Source: Pirellulales bacterium (GTDB taxonomy: Bacteria; Planctomycetota; Planctomycetia; Pirellulales; JAICIG01). Taken from it: a DNA stretch of 39,366 bases. How positions within the stretch are numbered: the stretch's first letter is position 1; each line of letters begins with the position of its first letter. The DNA is taken from the NCBI GenBank assembly GCA_035533075.1, contig DATLUO010000161.1, positions 1-39,366 of the forward strand, written 5' to 3'. Shown here one piece after another: positions 8,604 to 17,099 of the stretch. A model generated the notes under the pieces. It saw only the letters and a program-made list of their open reading frames with translations. It had not been told where the DNA came from and ran no database searches. Position numbers and translations under genes: made by a program.

Positions 8604-8610
8604 TCAATAG
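8583..8610. promoter_or_regulatory. YtrA-type operator over the GntR promoter
   Basis: CTAGTGTACTAT (8583-8594) and ATAGTTCAATAG (8599-8610) are inverted arms matching at 10 of 12 positions around a 4-base centre. The AGTGTA core is like that of operators described for YtrA-subfamily GntR regulators. The site covers the spacer, the -10 element and the predicted start site, so binding by the downstream GntR protein would block its own transcription. The autoregulation is inferred. Confidence 0.6.
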
Positions 8611-8614
8611 AGCA

Positions 8615-9001
8615 ATGATCATCTTCTCGTTGGATCCGAAGAGCGGCGTGCCGATTTACCGGCAGATACAGGATCAGGTCCGCTTTGGGATCTCGTCGGG
8701 GAGACTGTGCCCTGGTGAACAACTGCCGACGGTGCGGGCCTTGGCCGTCGATCTCTCGGTCAACCCGAACACGGTCATCAAAGCGTACACCGAGCTTGAG
8801 CGCCAGGGAGTGTTAACGACCGAACAAGGCAGCGGCACGTTCGTCGCCCCGCAGCCCGCGGTGACGCTTGCCCCGCGGGACCAGGAGGCCAAGCTTCGCG
8901 CTTTATGCACCGAATTCTTGGGACAGGCTGCCCAATACGGCTTCGCGCCTCGCGATGTACTGAAGACGATACGCAACCTGACAGCGGAGCGACCAAAATG
9001 A
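8615..9001 (+). CDS. GntR-family regulator, YtrA subfamily
   Basis: This 128-residue protein has the GntR winged helix (about 10-75): PIYRQIQDQVRFGISSGRLCPGEQLPTVRALA, then the recognition helix SVNPNTVIKAYTELERQGVL and the wing TEQGSGTFV. Only about 45 residues follow, which is the short C-terminal tail of the YtrA subfamily with no ligand-binding FCD or UTRA domain. YtrA regulators usually control membrane-transport operons; here the partner is a slipin whose ATG overlaps the TGA stop (ATGA at 8998-9001). It is probably self-repressed through the dyad at 8583-8610. Confidence 0.9.
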   Translation: MIIFSLDPKSGVPIYRQIQDQVRFGISSGRLCPGEQLPTVRALAVDLSVNPNTVIKAYTELERQGVLTTEQGSGTFVAPQPAVTLAPRDQEAKLRALCTEFLGQAAQYGFAPRDVLKTIRNLTAERPK

Positions 9002-9975
9002 CCAGCCGCAGGGACACCGAACGCACGCTGGCCCGAGAGCACGCCGCGCGCGAACGTCGCCGAGCCAGTACGTTTCTCCTGAATTCGGTCGTGGCCACGC
9101 TGATCCTGGTTGCCCCGGCAGCCGTTCAGTTTTCCGAGGAGAAGTATAACCAGCTCACGTGGGCCGTCGCGGTCGTGGCGGCCTTGGCCGTGTTGCTGTG
9201 CGTGCGTATCGCTTTACAGTGGGATCGTGCTGTGCTGTTGCGGCTAGGGAGGTTCCACGCCCTGAAGGGGCCGGGTGTCTTCATTCTGGTGCCGTTCGTC
9301 GACCGCGTGGCCCGTTTTGTGGACATGCGCATCCGAACAACGGAATTCTTCTCGGAAAGCACGCTGACTCGCGACACCGTACCGGTAGACGTCGACGCGG
9401 TCTGCTTCTGGATGGTCTGGGATGCCCGGAAAGCGCTTCTGGAGGTCGAGAATTACTACCGGGCCATCTCGCTCTCCACGCAAACGGCGCTGCGTGACAT
9501 CATCGGCACTCACACCTTGGAAGAGATGCTGACCCAGCGGGAGGCGTTGGGCCACGCTCTGCAGGAAACGCTCGACCGCAAGACAAATCCCTGGGGCATC
9601 ACGGTCCAGTCCGTGGAAATCCGTAACGTGATCATTCCCGCCAGCTTGCAAAACGCTATGAGCAAGCAAGCCCAGGCAGAACGGGAGCGCCAGGCGCGGA
9701 TTATCTTGAGCACGGCGGAGACCGAGATCGCGGCCAATTTCGTGGAGGCGGCCCGGCCGTACCAGAACAACCCGGTGGCGGTGCATCTGCGTGCCATGAA
9801 CATGCTCTATGAGGGCCTCAAGGAGAAGGGTTCGATCGTGGTCGTCCCGTCGTCAGGCGTGGAGTCGATGAACCTGGGCGCGCTCGGCGGTCTAGCAAGC
9901 ATTAACGTGAAGAGGGCGTTGCCCGATGACGACGACCAGGCTGGGAACTCGGAGGCACGAGCCTCGTCGAGTTGA
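8998..9975 (+). CDS. SPFH-domain slipin/stomatin-like membrane protein
   Basis: This 325-residue protein has two N-terminal hydrophobic segments (about 22-40 and 50-68). An SPFH domain follows: RAVLLRLGRFHALKGPGVFILVPFVDRVARFVDMRIRTTEF, VPVDVDAVCFWMVWD, and the slipin lines TQTALRDIIGTHTLEEMLTQRE and GITVQSVEIRNVIIPASLQNAMSKQAQAERERQARII. The C-terminal coiled-coil region and the LNLG-like stretch SMNLGALGG are also usual. Slipins form membrane-bound oligomers that organise lipid domains or protect membrane proteases; an NfeD-type protease partner was not seen here. The start at 8998 overlaps the GntR stop by four bases, so translation is probably coupled. Confidence 0.88.
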   Translation: MTSRRDTERTLAREHAARERRRASTFLLNSVVATLILVAPAAVQFSEEKYNQLTWAVAVVAALAVLLCVRIALQWDRAVLLRLGRFHALKGPGVFILVPFVDRVARFVDMRIRTTEFFSESTLTRDTVPVDVDAVCFWMVWDARKALLEVENYYRAISLSTQTALRDIIGTHTLEEMLTQREALGHALQETLDRKTNPWGITVQSVEIRNVIIPASLQNAMSKQAQAERERQARIILSTAETEIAANFVEAARPYQNNPVAVHLRAMNMLYEGLKEKGSIVVVPSSGVESMNLGALGGLASINVKRALPDDDDQAGNSEARASSS

Positions 9976-10066
9976 AAGCTGAAATGATGGCCCGCGGGCC
10001 GTGCGGGCTCCGTAGGTGTGGCTAGGCAGTACTACCGAAATCTTGCTTCGAAATCAGGTGCCCACG

Positions 10067-11794
10067 ATGTCCGCGAGCGTTCCATCCGTTGACTTGACCC
10101 GGTCTGCGAGCCTTCGCCGGCATGACCTCGATGCGCTGCGCGCCTTCGCGATGCTGCTCGGCATCGTGCTGCACGCGTCGCTGTCGTTCTCCACGATCCC
10201 GTGGGTTGTGCGCGACACCCGTCAAAGCGAGCTGTACTCGGTGATCATGCAGGCCCTCCACGGTTTTCGGTTGCCGCTCTTCTTCTTGGTGAGCGGCTTG
10301 TTCACCACGATGCTCTGGCGCCGACGGGGGCTGGCGTCACTGCTTAAGCAAAGGGCCGTACGGATCCTCGTCCCCTGCCTCGTCGGCTTGGTGACCATCA
10401 TCCCGCTGCTGGATTGGGTGTCTGAGTGGGCGAGACAGCACGCGATCCCCGTCGTCGCGTCCGACGACGACTCGATCACCGCGGCTGTTCGATTGGGAGA
10501 CTCCGCCGCGCTTCGCGAACGCCTATTGGCGGGGCTGGACGTTAACCAAAGGGCCGGGACTTTTGGCGTACCTCCGCTGGGTTGGGCCGCGATGCTCGGC
10601 GACACCGCTGCGGCGCAGCTTCTGATCGACGCCGGCGCCGATGTGAGAATTACGAACCGCGACGGCTCCACGCCGTTGCACGGCGCGGCGATCTTTGGCC
10701 GCGCCGAGGTCGCGGCGCTGCTCCTCAAGCACGGCGCCAACCCCAACGCTCGCAACCGCGAAGGTCGGTCGGCTCTCGATGCCACGACGGTCGACTGGGG
10801 CACGACGCAGTTCGTTGCCAAACTGCTACAAATCCGCCTCGGCACCGAGCCCGACGTCGACGCGGGGCGCGCCGAGGTCCGGCGTTTGCTTGCACCGATC
10901 ACGCAATCGACCGGCGACACAACCCGTAGTGCGGCGGCCGCCGCGGAGAAGGGAGGCGGGATCGTTAAAGCTTACAGGCGGCTGCTCGATTCCGACCGAT
11001 TAACCGTGCAGGTCGGCGGTTCAAGCTTCAACCTTATCCGCACGCCCGTGTTCGATCACCTTTGGTTTCTCTGGTTCCTGTGCTGGCTCGTGCCGATCTT
11101 CGCGTTGCTCGCCTGGGCCGCCCAGAGGCTTCACCTCCCTCGAGTCCCGCGCGGTCTGCTCCACTCGCCCATCTGCTACCTTTGGCTTCTGCCGCTGACG
11201 TTCATTCCGCAGTGGTTCATGGGCGACGGGATTTTTGGTCCGGACACGTCGATCGGGCTCCTGCCGCTGCCGCACCTGCTCGTCTACTATGGAATCTTCT
11301 TCGGCTTCGGCGCCCTCTACTACGACACCCACGACGACGAGGGCCGGCTGGCCCGCCGTTGGTGGTTTCTTCTGCCGCTTGCGTTGATCGTCGCGCTGCC
11401 GCTGGGCCTCGTACCGCTCTTGCCGCGCGCCGTCACGGCGTTGGCGCAGGTCGTCTATGCGTGGGCGATGAGTTTTGGCATGCTGGGTCTCTTCCGCCGC
11501 GTCCTCAGGCGAGAGCGCCCGTGGGTCCGTTACGTGTCCGACTCGTCATACTGGTTGTACGTCACACACCCACCGCTTGTTATCGCCGCACAAGTGATCG
11601 TCGCACCTTGGCCCCTGCCGGCGTACGTGAAGTTCGTCCTGATCTGCAGCGTCGTGACGGCGATCCTCCTCCTGACATATCAACTTTTCGTTCGCTACAC
11701 GTGGATCGGCTTCATCCTCAATGGCCGGCGGACGCGTCCTCGTGGCGAAACTTCCCACAGTGACATCGGCGACCAAGTTCGCAGGATCGGTTGA
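10067..11794 (+). CDS. Acyltransferase-3 membrane protein with inserted ankyrin repeats
   Basis: This 575-residue polytopic protein starts with the acyltransferase-3 signature RHDLDALRAFAMLLGIVLHASLSF, in which the Arg and His are typical family residues. Two more membrane helices follow (LHGFRLPLFFLVSGLFTTM and ILVPCLVGLVTIIPLLDWV). Residues of about 131-260 are four ankyrin repeats (for example STPLHGAAIFGRAEVAALLLKHGANPNARN). Membrane helices then resume at HLWFLWFLCWLVPIF, a family-typical line, and continue to the C-terminus, including SSYWLYVTHPPLVI. Positive-inside charges (RRRGLASLLKQR between helices 2 and 3) place the ankyrin loop outside the cytoplasm. The ATG at 10067 has CAGGTG six bases upstream. 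It probably acylates an envelope glycan or lipid; the insertion is unusual. Confidence 0.85.
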   Translation: MSASVPSVDLTRSASLRRHDLDALRAFAMLLGIVLHASLSFSTIPWVVRDTRQSELYSVIMQALHGFRLPLFFLVSGLFTTMLWRRRGLASLLKQRAVRILVPCLVGLVTIIPLLDWVSEWARQHAIPVVASDDDSITAAVRLGDSAALRERLLAGLDVNQRAGTFGVPPLGWAAMLGDTAAAQLLIDAGADVRITNRDGSTPLHGAAIFGRAEVAALLLKHGANPNARNREGRSALDATTVDWGTTQFVAKLLQIRLGTEPDVDAGRAEVRRLLAPITQSTGDTTRSAAAAAEKGGGIVKAYRRLLDSDRLTVQVGGSSFNLIRTPVFDHLWFLWFLCWLVPIFALLAWAAQRLHLPRVPRGLLHSPICYLWLLPLTFIPQWFMGDGIFGPDTSIGLLPLPHLLVYYGIFFGFGALYYDTHDDEGRLARRWWFLLPLALIVALPLGLVPLLPRAVTALAQVVYAWAMSFGMLGLFRRVLRRERPWVRYVSDSSYWLYVTHPPLVIAAQVIVAPWPLPAYVKFVLICSVVTAILLLTYQLFVRYTWIGFILNGRRTRPRGETSHSDIGDQVRRIG

Positions 11795-11925
11795 ATACAA
11801 ACCTGCTCGACTTTGCCCAGACGCTCCGTCGGGGAACCAGTCTTGGCTGTCGTTAGAGGCTGGCCGCAAGACAACCGCTTCAGGCAACTAAAGGAATGCA
11901 AAGCAAGACACCCGAGACACCCGTC

Positions 11926-11952
11926 AAAAAGCCGATAAAACACGGCGTTTTT
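11926..11952 (+). terminator. Weak terminator-like hairpin
   Basis: AAAAAGCCG, an 8-base loop, then CGGCGTTTTT. Only four GC pairs plus an A/T stem with one mismatch are formed, with a T-run on the plus strand. It lies about 130 bases after the acyltransferase stop. Confidence 0.35.
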
Positions 11953-12011
11953 ATGTTATGTATTGTGTATGGACAGTTGAAGAGTGCTTAACAATTGAGC
12001 AACCCAAGCAG

Positions 12012-12036
12012 GATGAGAGATGAGAGATGAGAGATG
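12012..12036. repeat. GATGAGA tandem repeat
   Basis: Three complete copies and a partial fourth of the 7-base unit GATGAGA lie in tandem within the gene-free stretch. Confidence 0.8.
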
Positions 12037-12332
12037 CCGATGAGGGCCAGAGAACGGGACAAGCCAGCGGGGCGCCAGAATGACGGATGACGCCGGGAGC
12101 GGATGCCAGAAAGATACCACCGCGGAACTACGAGATGATGAAATCCCTCGGGTTTTTCCCGTTATTGCAAATTTGCACGAAGGACGGAAGCTCAGGGAAC
12201 GCTACGCAAGGGGATCCATCACGGCGGAGCGTGATGCCCCATCCCGGCGCGCCTGAACCCTGAACCCGTGAATTCCCGCTCCGGCGGAGGCATGCTAGAC
12301 TGGAAACCGATCGTTCCACTCACGGCACCCGT

Positions 12333-15146
12333 ATGGCTTCAACGCGCACTCTTCAGATCATCGTCGGCGTGTCGGCGGTTTTTGCCGGCCGAATGGCTTA
12401 CGCCGCGGCGCCGGCCGCCGCCGAGCTGGAGTTCTTCGAAAAGCGCGTGCGGCCGGTCCTGGTCGAGCATTGCTTCGAATGTCACAGCGGCGGCGAGAAA
12501 GCCAGCAAGGGCGGCCTGCGGCTCGACCTGCGCGAAGGTTGGGCCGCCGGCGGCGATTCCGGTCCCGCCGTCGTGCCGGGCAAGCCCGACGAAAGCCTGC
12601 TCATTCAAGCCGTCCGCTATGACGACACCGCACTGCAAATGCCGCCCGACGGCAAACTGCCGCAAACGGCCATCGACGACCTCGTGACGTGGGTCGCACG
12701 TGGCGCGGCCGATCCGCGGACCGGCACCGCGGCCGTCAAAAAGGCCGGCGCGCCCCTGCGAAGCGGCGACCATTGGGCTTACCAACCGCTCGCCGGTCCC
12801 CGCCCGCCCGAAACGAACGACCAAGTCTGGCCGCTCGACGAAGTCGACCGTTTTCTGCTCGCCAAACTCGAAGAGAAGCAATTGCACCCCGCCGCCGACG
12901 CCCCGCCCGATGCCCTGGTCCGCCGGCTTTTTTTCGACCTGATCGGCCTGCCGCCCACGCCCGAAGAGATCGACGCCTACGTCGCCGACGCTTCGCCCGA
13001 CGCCTACGCGCGGCTCGTCGACTTGCTTCTCGCTTCGCCCGAGTTCGGCCAGCGTTGGGGGCGGCACTGGCTCGACGTGGTCCGCTTCGGCGAGTCGATG
13101 ACGCTGCGCGGCCTGGTGTTTCGACAAGCCTGGCGCTATCGCGACTATACAATCCACACCTTCAACGAAGACCGGCCCTACGATCAGTTCCTCCGCGAGC
13201 AAGTGGCCGGCGACCTGCTGCCCGCCGAAAGCGTCGACCAGCGGCAGCGGAACCTGATTGCCACCGGCTTCCTGGCCTTCGGCAACGTCAATCTCGAAGA
13301 GCAAGACAAGGCCCAGTTGCGAATGGACGTGGTCGACGAGCAGCTCGACACGATCGGCAAGGCGTTCCTGGCCCAAACCCTCGGCTGCGCTCGCTGCCAC
13401 GATCACAAGTTCGACCCGATTCCGACCCGCGACTACTACGCGCTGGCCGGCATTCTGCGGAACACGAAGACGCTCGAACACGCCAACGTCTCGAACTGGA
13501 TCGAAACGCCGCTGCCGCTGCCACCGGCCGAAGAGCAGGCCCTCGCCCGGCAAGAGGCCGCGATCGCCGCGTTGGAGGCGAATATCAGGACGCTCAGCGG
13601 CTCGCGTCGTGGCGTCGTGCCGGCCAAAGACCTGCCGGGCATCGTCGTCGACGACCGCGCCGCCAAGCGCGTCGGCGAGTGGAAGCTGTCGCAGTTCAAC
13701 GGCTCCTATATCGGCGACGGCTACCTGCACGATCTCGACCAGCACAAAGGCCAAAAGACGCTCACCTTTCTGCCGCAACTTCCGGCGGCCGGTCTTTACG
13801 AAGTGCGGCTGGCCTACACGCCGGGCGACAACCGCGCCACCAACACGCCGGTCACGGTCTTCAGCGCCGACGGCGAACGGCTGCTCCACGTCAACCAACG
13901 CCGCGGGCCGCCCATCGACGGCCGGTTCATCTCGCTGGGCAAATTTCATTTCGAATTGAACGGGCAGGGCTTCGTGATCGTGGCCAACGAAGCGACCGAC
14001 GGGCACGTCATCGCCGACGCCGTGCAGTTCTTGCCCGTCGATGCCGCTCCATCGTCGTCATCGGTCGCGGCCGACTCGACCGCCGTCGACCGGCCTAACG
14101 TCGCCGACGATCTGAAGCGGCTGGAACGCCTGCTGAAACAGCTCAAGGCCGAGGGCCCGACGCGGCCCAAGGCGATGACCGTGGCCGAAGAGAAAGAGAT
14201 CGGCGACACGAACGTCCATATCCGCGGCAACGTCCACAACCTGGGCGAGCGCGTGCCGCGCGGCTTTTTGCAGGCGGCCGGCGCGGGACCTTCGCGGCCG
14301 TTGCCCGACGACGAGAGCGGGCGACTTCAGCTCGCCGATTGGCTCGTGCGGCGCGACAACCGCCTCACCGCGCGGGTCATGGCCAATCGCGTCTGGCACT
14401 GGCTGTTCGGGACGGGCATCGTGCGGACGACCGATAATTTCGGCACGGCCGGCGAGGCCCCGTCGCACCCCGAGCTGCTCGATTACCTGGCGCTGCGTTT
14501 CATGGACGAAGGCTGGTCGGTCAAGAAACTCGTGCGGCGGATGGTGCTGTCGCACGCCTACCGGCTGTCGACCGTCGCCGACGAACGGACGAAGGCCGCC
14601 GATCCGGAAAACCGGCTGCTGGCGCGTGCTCCACGGCGCCGGCTGGACGCCGAGTCGCTGCGCGACGCGATGTTGCTCGTCGCCGGCCGGCTCGAACGGA
14701 CCGCGGCCGGAAGAACTTTCCCGCCGGGCGTGTCGGCCGACTATGGCTACAAACACGCCGAGCATTGCCGCAGCGTGTTTGTGCCGGTCTTTCGCAACGC
14801 CTTGCCCGAAGTGTTCAAGGCGTTCGACTTCGCCGATCCGAGCACGGTGACGGGCGTGCGGACGCAAAGCACGACGCCGCAACAGGCGTTGTTCTTCATG
14901 AACGACCCCTTCGTGGCGGGCCGCTCGCGGCAGGCGGCGGCCAACTTGCTGAGTCTCGCCGGTCTTGACGACCGCGGCCGCGTCGAGCGTGCTTATCGAC
15001 AGGCTGTCGGCCGTTTGCCGAGTTCGCTCGAGTTGGAAGCCGCCCTGCGGTTCGTTTCTGCATCGGGCGGCCACTCGACGCTCGACGTCTGGTCGCAGTT
15101 CTGGCAAGTGCTGTTCGCGTCGCTCGATTTTAGATACTTAGATTAA
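12333..15146 (+). CDS. PSCyt1-DUF1549-DUF1553 planctomycete cytochrome protein
   Basis: This 937-residue exported protein has a signal peptide ending near AYAAA. A cytochrome c-like PSCyt1 domain carries CFECH (47-51). The DUF1549 (PSCyt2) domain follows at about 165-370 with DEVDRFLLAKLE, LIGLPPTPEEIDAYV, RWGRHWLDVVRFGES and CARCHDHKFDPIPTRDYYALAGI. A golvesin/CBM-like insert occupies about 440-575 (GLYEVRLAYTPGDNRATNTPV through VIADAVQFLP). DUF1553 (PSD1) covers about 640-900 (NRVWHWLFGTGIVRTTDNFG, SVKKLVRRMVLSHAYRLST, TTPQQALFFMNDPFV). The family is planctomycete-specific, and its biochemical role is unproven. It leads a co-directional cluster; the sulfatase starts 15 bases after its stop. 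Confidence 0.93.
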   Translation: MASTRTLQIIVGVSAVFAGRMAYAAAPAAAELEFFEKRVRPVLVEHCFECHSGGEKASKGGLRLDLREGWAAGGDSGPAVVPGKPDESLLIQAVRYDDTALQMPPDGKLPQTAIDDLVTWVARGAADPRTGTAAVKKAGAPLRSGDHWAYQPLAGPRPPETNDQVWPLDEVDRFLLAKLEEKQLHPAADAPPDALVRRLFFDLIGLPPTPEEIDAYVADASPDAYARLVDLLLASPEFGQRWGRHWLDVVRFGESMTLRGLVFRQAWRYRDYTIHTFNEDRPYDQFLREQVAGDLLPAESVDQRQRNLIATGFLAFGNVNLEEQDKAQLRMDVVDEQLDTIGKAFLAQTLGCARCHDHKFDPIPTRDYYALAGILRNTKTLEHANVSNWIETPLPLPPAEEQALARQEAAIAALEANIRTLSGSRRGVVPAKDLPGIVVDDRAAKRVGEWKLSQFNGSYIGDGYLHDLDQHKGQKTLTFLPQLPAAGLYEVRLAYTPGDNRATNTPVTVFSADGERLLHVNQRRGPPIDGRFISLGKFHFELNGQGFVIVANEATDGHVIADAVQFLPVDAAPSSSSVAADSTAVDRPNVADDLKRLERLLKQLKAEGPTRPKAMTVAEEKEIGDTNVHIRGNVHNLGERVPRGFLQAAGAGPSRPLPDDESGRLQLADWLVRRDNRLTARVMANRVWHWLFGTGIVRTTDNFGTAGEAPSHPELLDYLALRFMDEGWSVKKLVRRMVLSHAYRLSTVADERTKAADPENRLLARAPRRRLDAESLRDAMLLVAGRLERTAAGRTFPPGVSADYGYKHAEHCRSVFVPVFRNALPEVFKAFDFADPSTVTGVRTQSTTPQQALFFMNDPFVAGRSRQAAANLLSLAGLDDRGRVERAYRQAVGRLPSSLELEAALRFVSASGGHSTLDVWSQFWQVLFASLDFRYLD

Positions 15147-15161
15147 CACTTGTGAAAGAAT

Positions 15162-17012
15162 ATGGATCGACTAAGCGTGTCAGGTGTCGTCACGGTGTTA
15201 ACGCGGGTTGTCGTGGCGACGGCGATGGTTGGTTTTTCGCACTTGGCGGCGTCTTGTGCCGAACCGGCAAGGCCGCCCAACGTGGTGCTGATCGTCGCCG
15301 ATGACCTGGGCTGGGCCGACCTGGGCTGTTACGGCAGCAAGTATCATCGCACGCCGCAGCTCGATCGGCTGGCGGCCGGCGGCCGGCGATTCACGCAGGC
15401 CTACGCAGCCTGCCCGGTCTGTTCGCCGACCCGCGCGTCGCTGATGACGGGCAAAACGCCGGGCCGTTTGCATCTCACGGACTGGTTGCCGGGCCGCCGT
15501 GATATGCCGACGCAGCGGCTGTTGCGGCCGCAGCTTCGCCAGCAGTTGCCGTTGGAAGAAGTGACGGTCGCCGAAGTGTTCAGCGACGCCGGCTACGCCA
15601 CGGCCCACGTCGGCAAGTGGCACCTGGGCGGCGCCGGCTACGAGCCGACGCGGCAGGGGTTCGATGTGAACGTGGCGGGCGACGCACGCGGATCGCCGGC
15701 CAGCTACTTCGCGCCGTTCGGCAAGGGCGACCGCGCGATCCCCGGCCTCGCCGACGCCCCCGCGGGCGAGTATCTCACCGACCGACTGACCGACGAAGCG
15801 CTGCGGTTGATCGAGAACAACCGCGCGCGGCCGTTCTTCTTGTACCTGGCGCACTATGCGGTGCATATTCCGCTGGCCGCCAAGAGCGACCTCCAATCGC
15901 ATTACGCGCCTTGGGACGGCGTTCCGCACGGCCGGCAGGAGAATCCGATCTACGCCGCCATGCTCGAAAGCGTCGACGAAGGCGTGGGCCGCATCCTGGC
16001 CAGGCTGGCGGAACTTGAACTTGCCGAACGCACGATCGTGATCTTCACCAGCGACAACGGCGGACTGGCGACCCGCGAAGGACCCCACACCCCGGCGACG
16101 ATCAACGCTCCGCTGCGTGAAGGCAAGGGCTGGTTGTATGAAGGCGGCGTGCGCGTTCCGCTGATTGTCTCCTGGCCCGGACATATCGGGCCGGGCGTGG
16201 TGGAGACGCCGGTGTTCAGCGGCGACGTGCCGGTGACCGCGCTGGCCTTGTGCGGGCAAAAGTTCCCGGTGGCCGTCGATGGCGTCGACCTGACCGCGCT
16301 CGTCCTGGACGACAAGCCGCCGCTGCCTGCCCGGTCGCTGTATTGGCATTATCCGCATTACGCCAACCAAGGAAGCCGGCCGGGCGGAGCGGTCCGCGAC
16401 GGCGATTGGAAGCTGATCGAGTTCTACGAAACCGGGCGGCGCGAGTTGTTCAATCTGGCCCGCGATCCGAGCGAGTCCAAGAACCTGGCCGCAGACGAGC
16501 CGGAGCAAGTCGAGCGGCTGGCGGCCAAGTTGGCTGCCTGGCGACGCGAGATCGACGCGCAGATGCCGTCGCCGAATCCCGACTACATGCCGAACCCGGC
16601 CGACAAGCAGGGTGTGATTGTGTTGCCCGCTCGCACGGCCGACGTGCATGGCGTGATGCTGCGTTACGAGCCGTTGCCGCACAAGAACACGCTGGGTTAC
16701 TGGGTGCGGCCCGACGATTGGGCCGAGTGGCAATTCGACGTGCCCGAACCGGGCGAGTATCGCGTCGAGGCGCTGGTCGGCTGCGGCGACGGCAGCGGCG
16801 GCAGCAAGGTGCGGTTCCGCGCGGCCGAGCAGACGAGGGAGTTCGTCGTGCCCGAAACCGGCGGCTTTCAGCAGTTCGAGTCGTTTGTGATCGGCAAGCT
16901 GACGTTCGCTCGCGCGGGGCGGTATCAGCTTGAAGTGCGTGCCGTTAGCAAGCTCGGCCCGGCGGTGATGGATTTACGCGAAGTGAAGCTGACGCCCCGC
17001 GGAGCGGAGTGA
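15162..17012 (+). CDS. Secreted sulfatase with C-terminal carbohydrate-binding-like domain
   Basis: This 616-residue protein has an N-terminal hydrophobic segment ending near SCAEPARPP. The sulfatase N-terminal domain begins NVVLIVADDLGWADLGCYGS, where the paired Asp residues (47, 48) bind the metal. The formylglycine motif is CSPTR at 87-91, a Cys-type site that needs a formylglycine-generating enzyme, which is not encoded here. GKWHLGG and FTSDNGG are further active-site lines. After about residue 480 an extra beta-rich domain follows (YWVRPDDWAEWQFDVPEPGEYRVEALV), resembling CBM6-type modules. It probably removes sulfate from a polysaccharide in the periplasm. It is almost contiguous with the genes on both sides. 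Confidence 0.93.
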   Translation: MDRLSVSGVVTVLTRVVVATAMVGFSHLAASCAEPARPPNVVLIVADDLGWADLGCYGSKYHRTPQLDRLAAGGRRFTQAYAACPVCSPTRASLMTGKTPGRLHLTDWLPGRRDMPTQRLLRPQLRQQLPLEEVTVAEVFSDAGYATAHVGKWHLGGAGYEPTRQGFDVNVAGDARGSPASYFAPFGKGDRAIPGLADAPAGEYLTDRLTDEALRLIENNRARPFFLYLAHYAVHIPLAAKSDLQSHYAPWDGVPHGRQENPIYAAMLESVDEGVGRILARLAELELAERTIVIFTSDNGGLATREGPHTPATINAPLREGKGWLYEGGVRVPLIVSWPGHIGPGVVETPVFSGDVPVTALALCGQKFPVAVDGVDLTALVLDDKPPLPARSLYWHYPHYANQGSRPGGAVRDGDWKLIEFYETGRRELFNLARDPSESKNLAADEPEQVERLAAKLAAWRREIDAQMPSPNPDYMPNPADKQGVIVLPARTADVHGVMLRYEPLPHKNTLGYWVRPDDWAEWQFDVPEPGEYRVEALVGCGDGSGGSKVRFRAAEQTREFVVPETGGFQQFESFVIGKLTFARAGRYQLEVRAVSKLGPAVMDLREVKLTPRGAE

Positions 17013-17099
17013 TGAGCGGCGAGAGGCGGATGACAAACCGCCGTCGATCGACGACAATTGTTGGGTCCGTCGGTGATGCAACAACCTTATAAGCTCCAA

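Larger units (their letters stand above)
11795..12332. other. Gene-free stretch with short repeats
   Basis: No gene was found. It contains a weak terminator-like hairpin (11926-11952), the GATGAGA tandem repeat (12012-12036), and a short run of the CCTGAAC heptamer (12252-12268) that is much longer at 36949-37028. A weak extended -10 (TGC then TAGACT at 12296-12301) could serve the following operon. Confidence 0.5.

Noticed and set aside
9989-10010. GC-rich palindrome after the slipin gene considered as terminator
   Set aside because: GGCCCGCGGGCC has no following T-run and almost no loop; it is not convincing.
12339-14006. 555-codon minus-strand open frame
   Set aside because: Antisense shadow of the DUF1549/DUF1553 gene.
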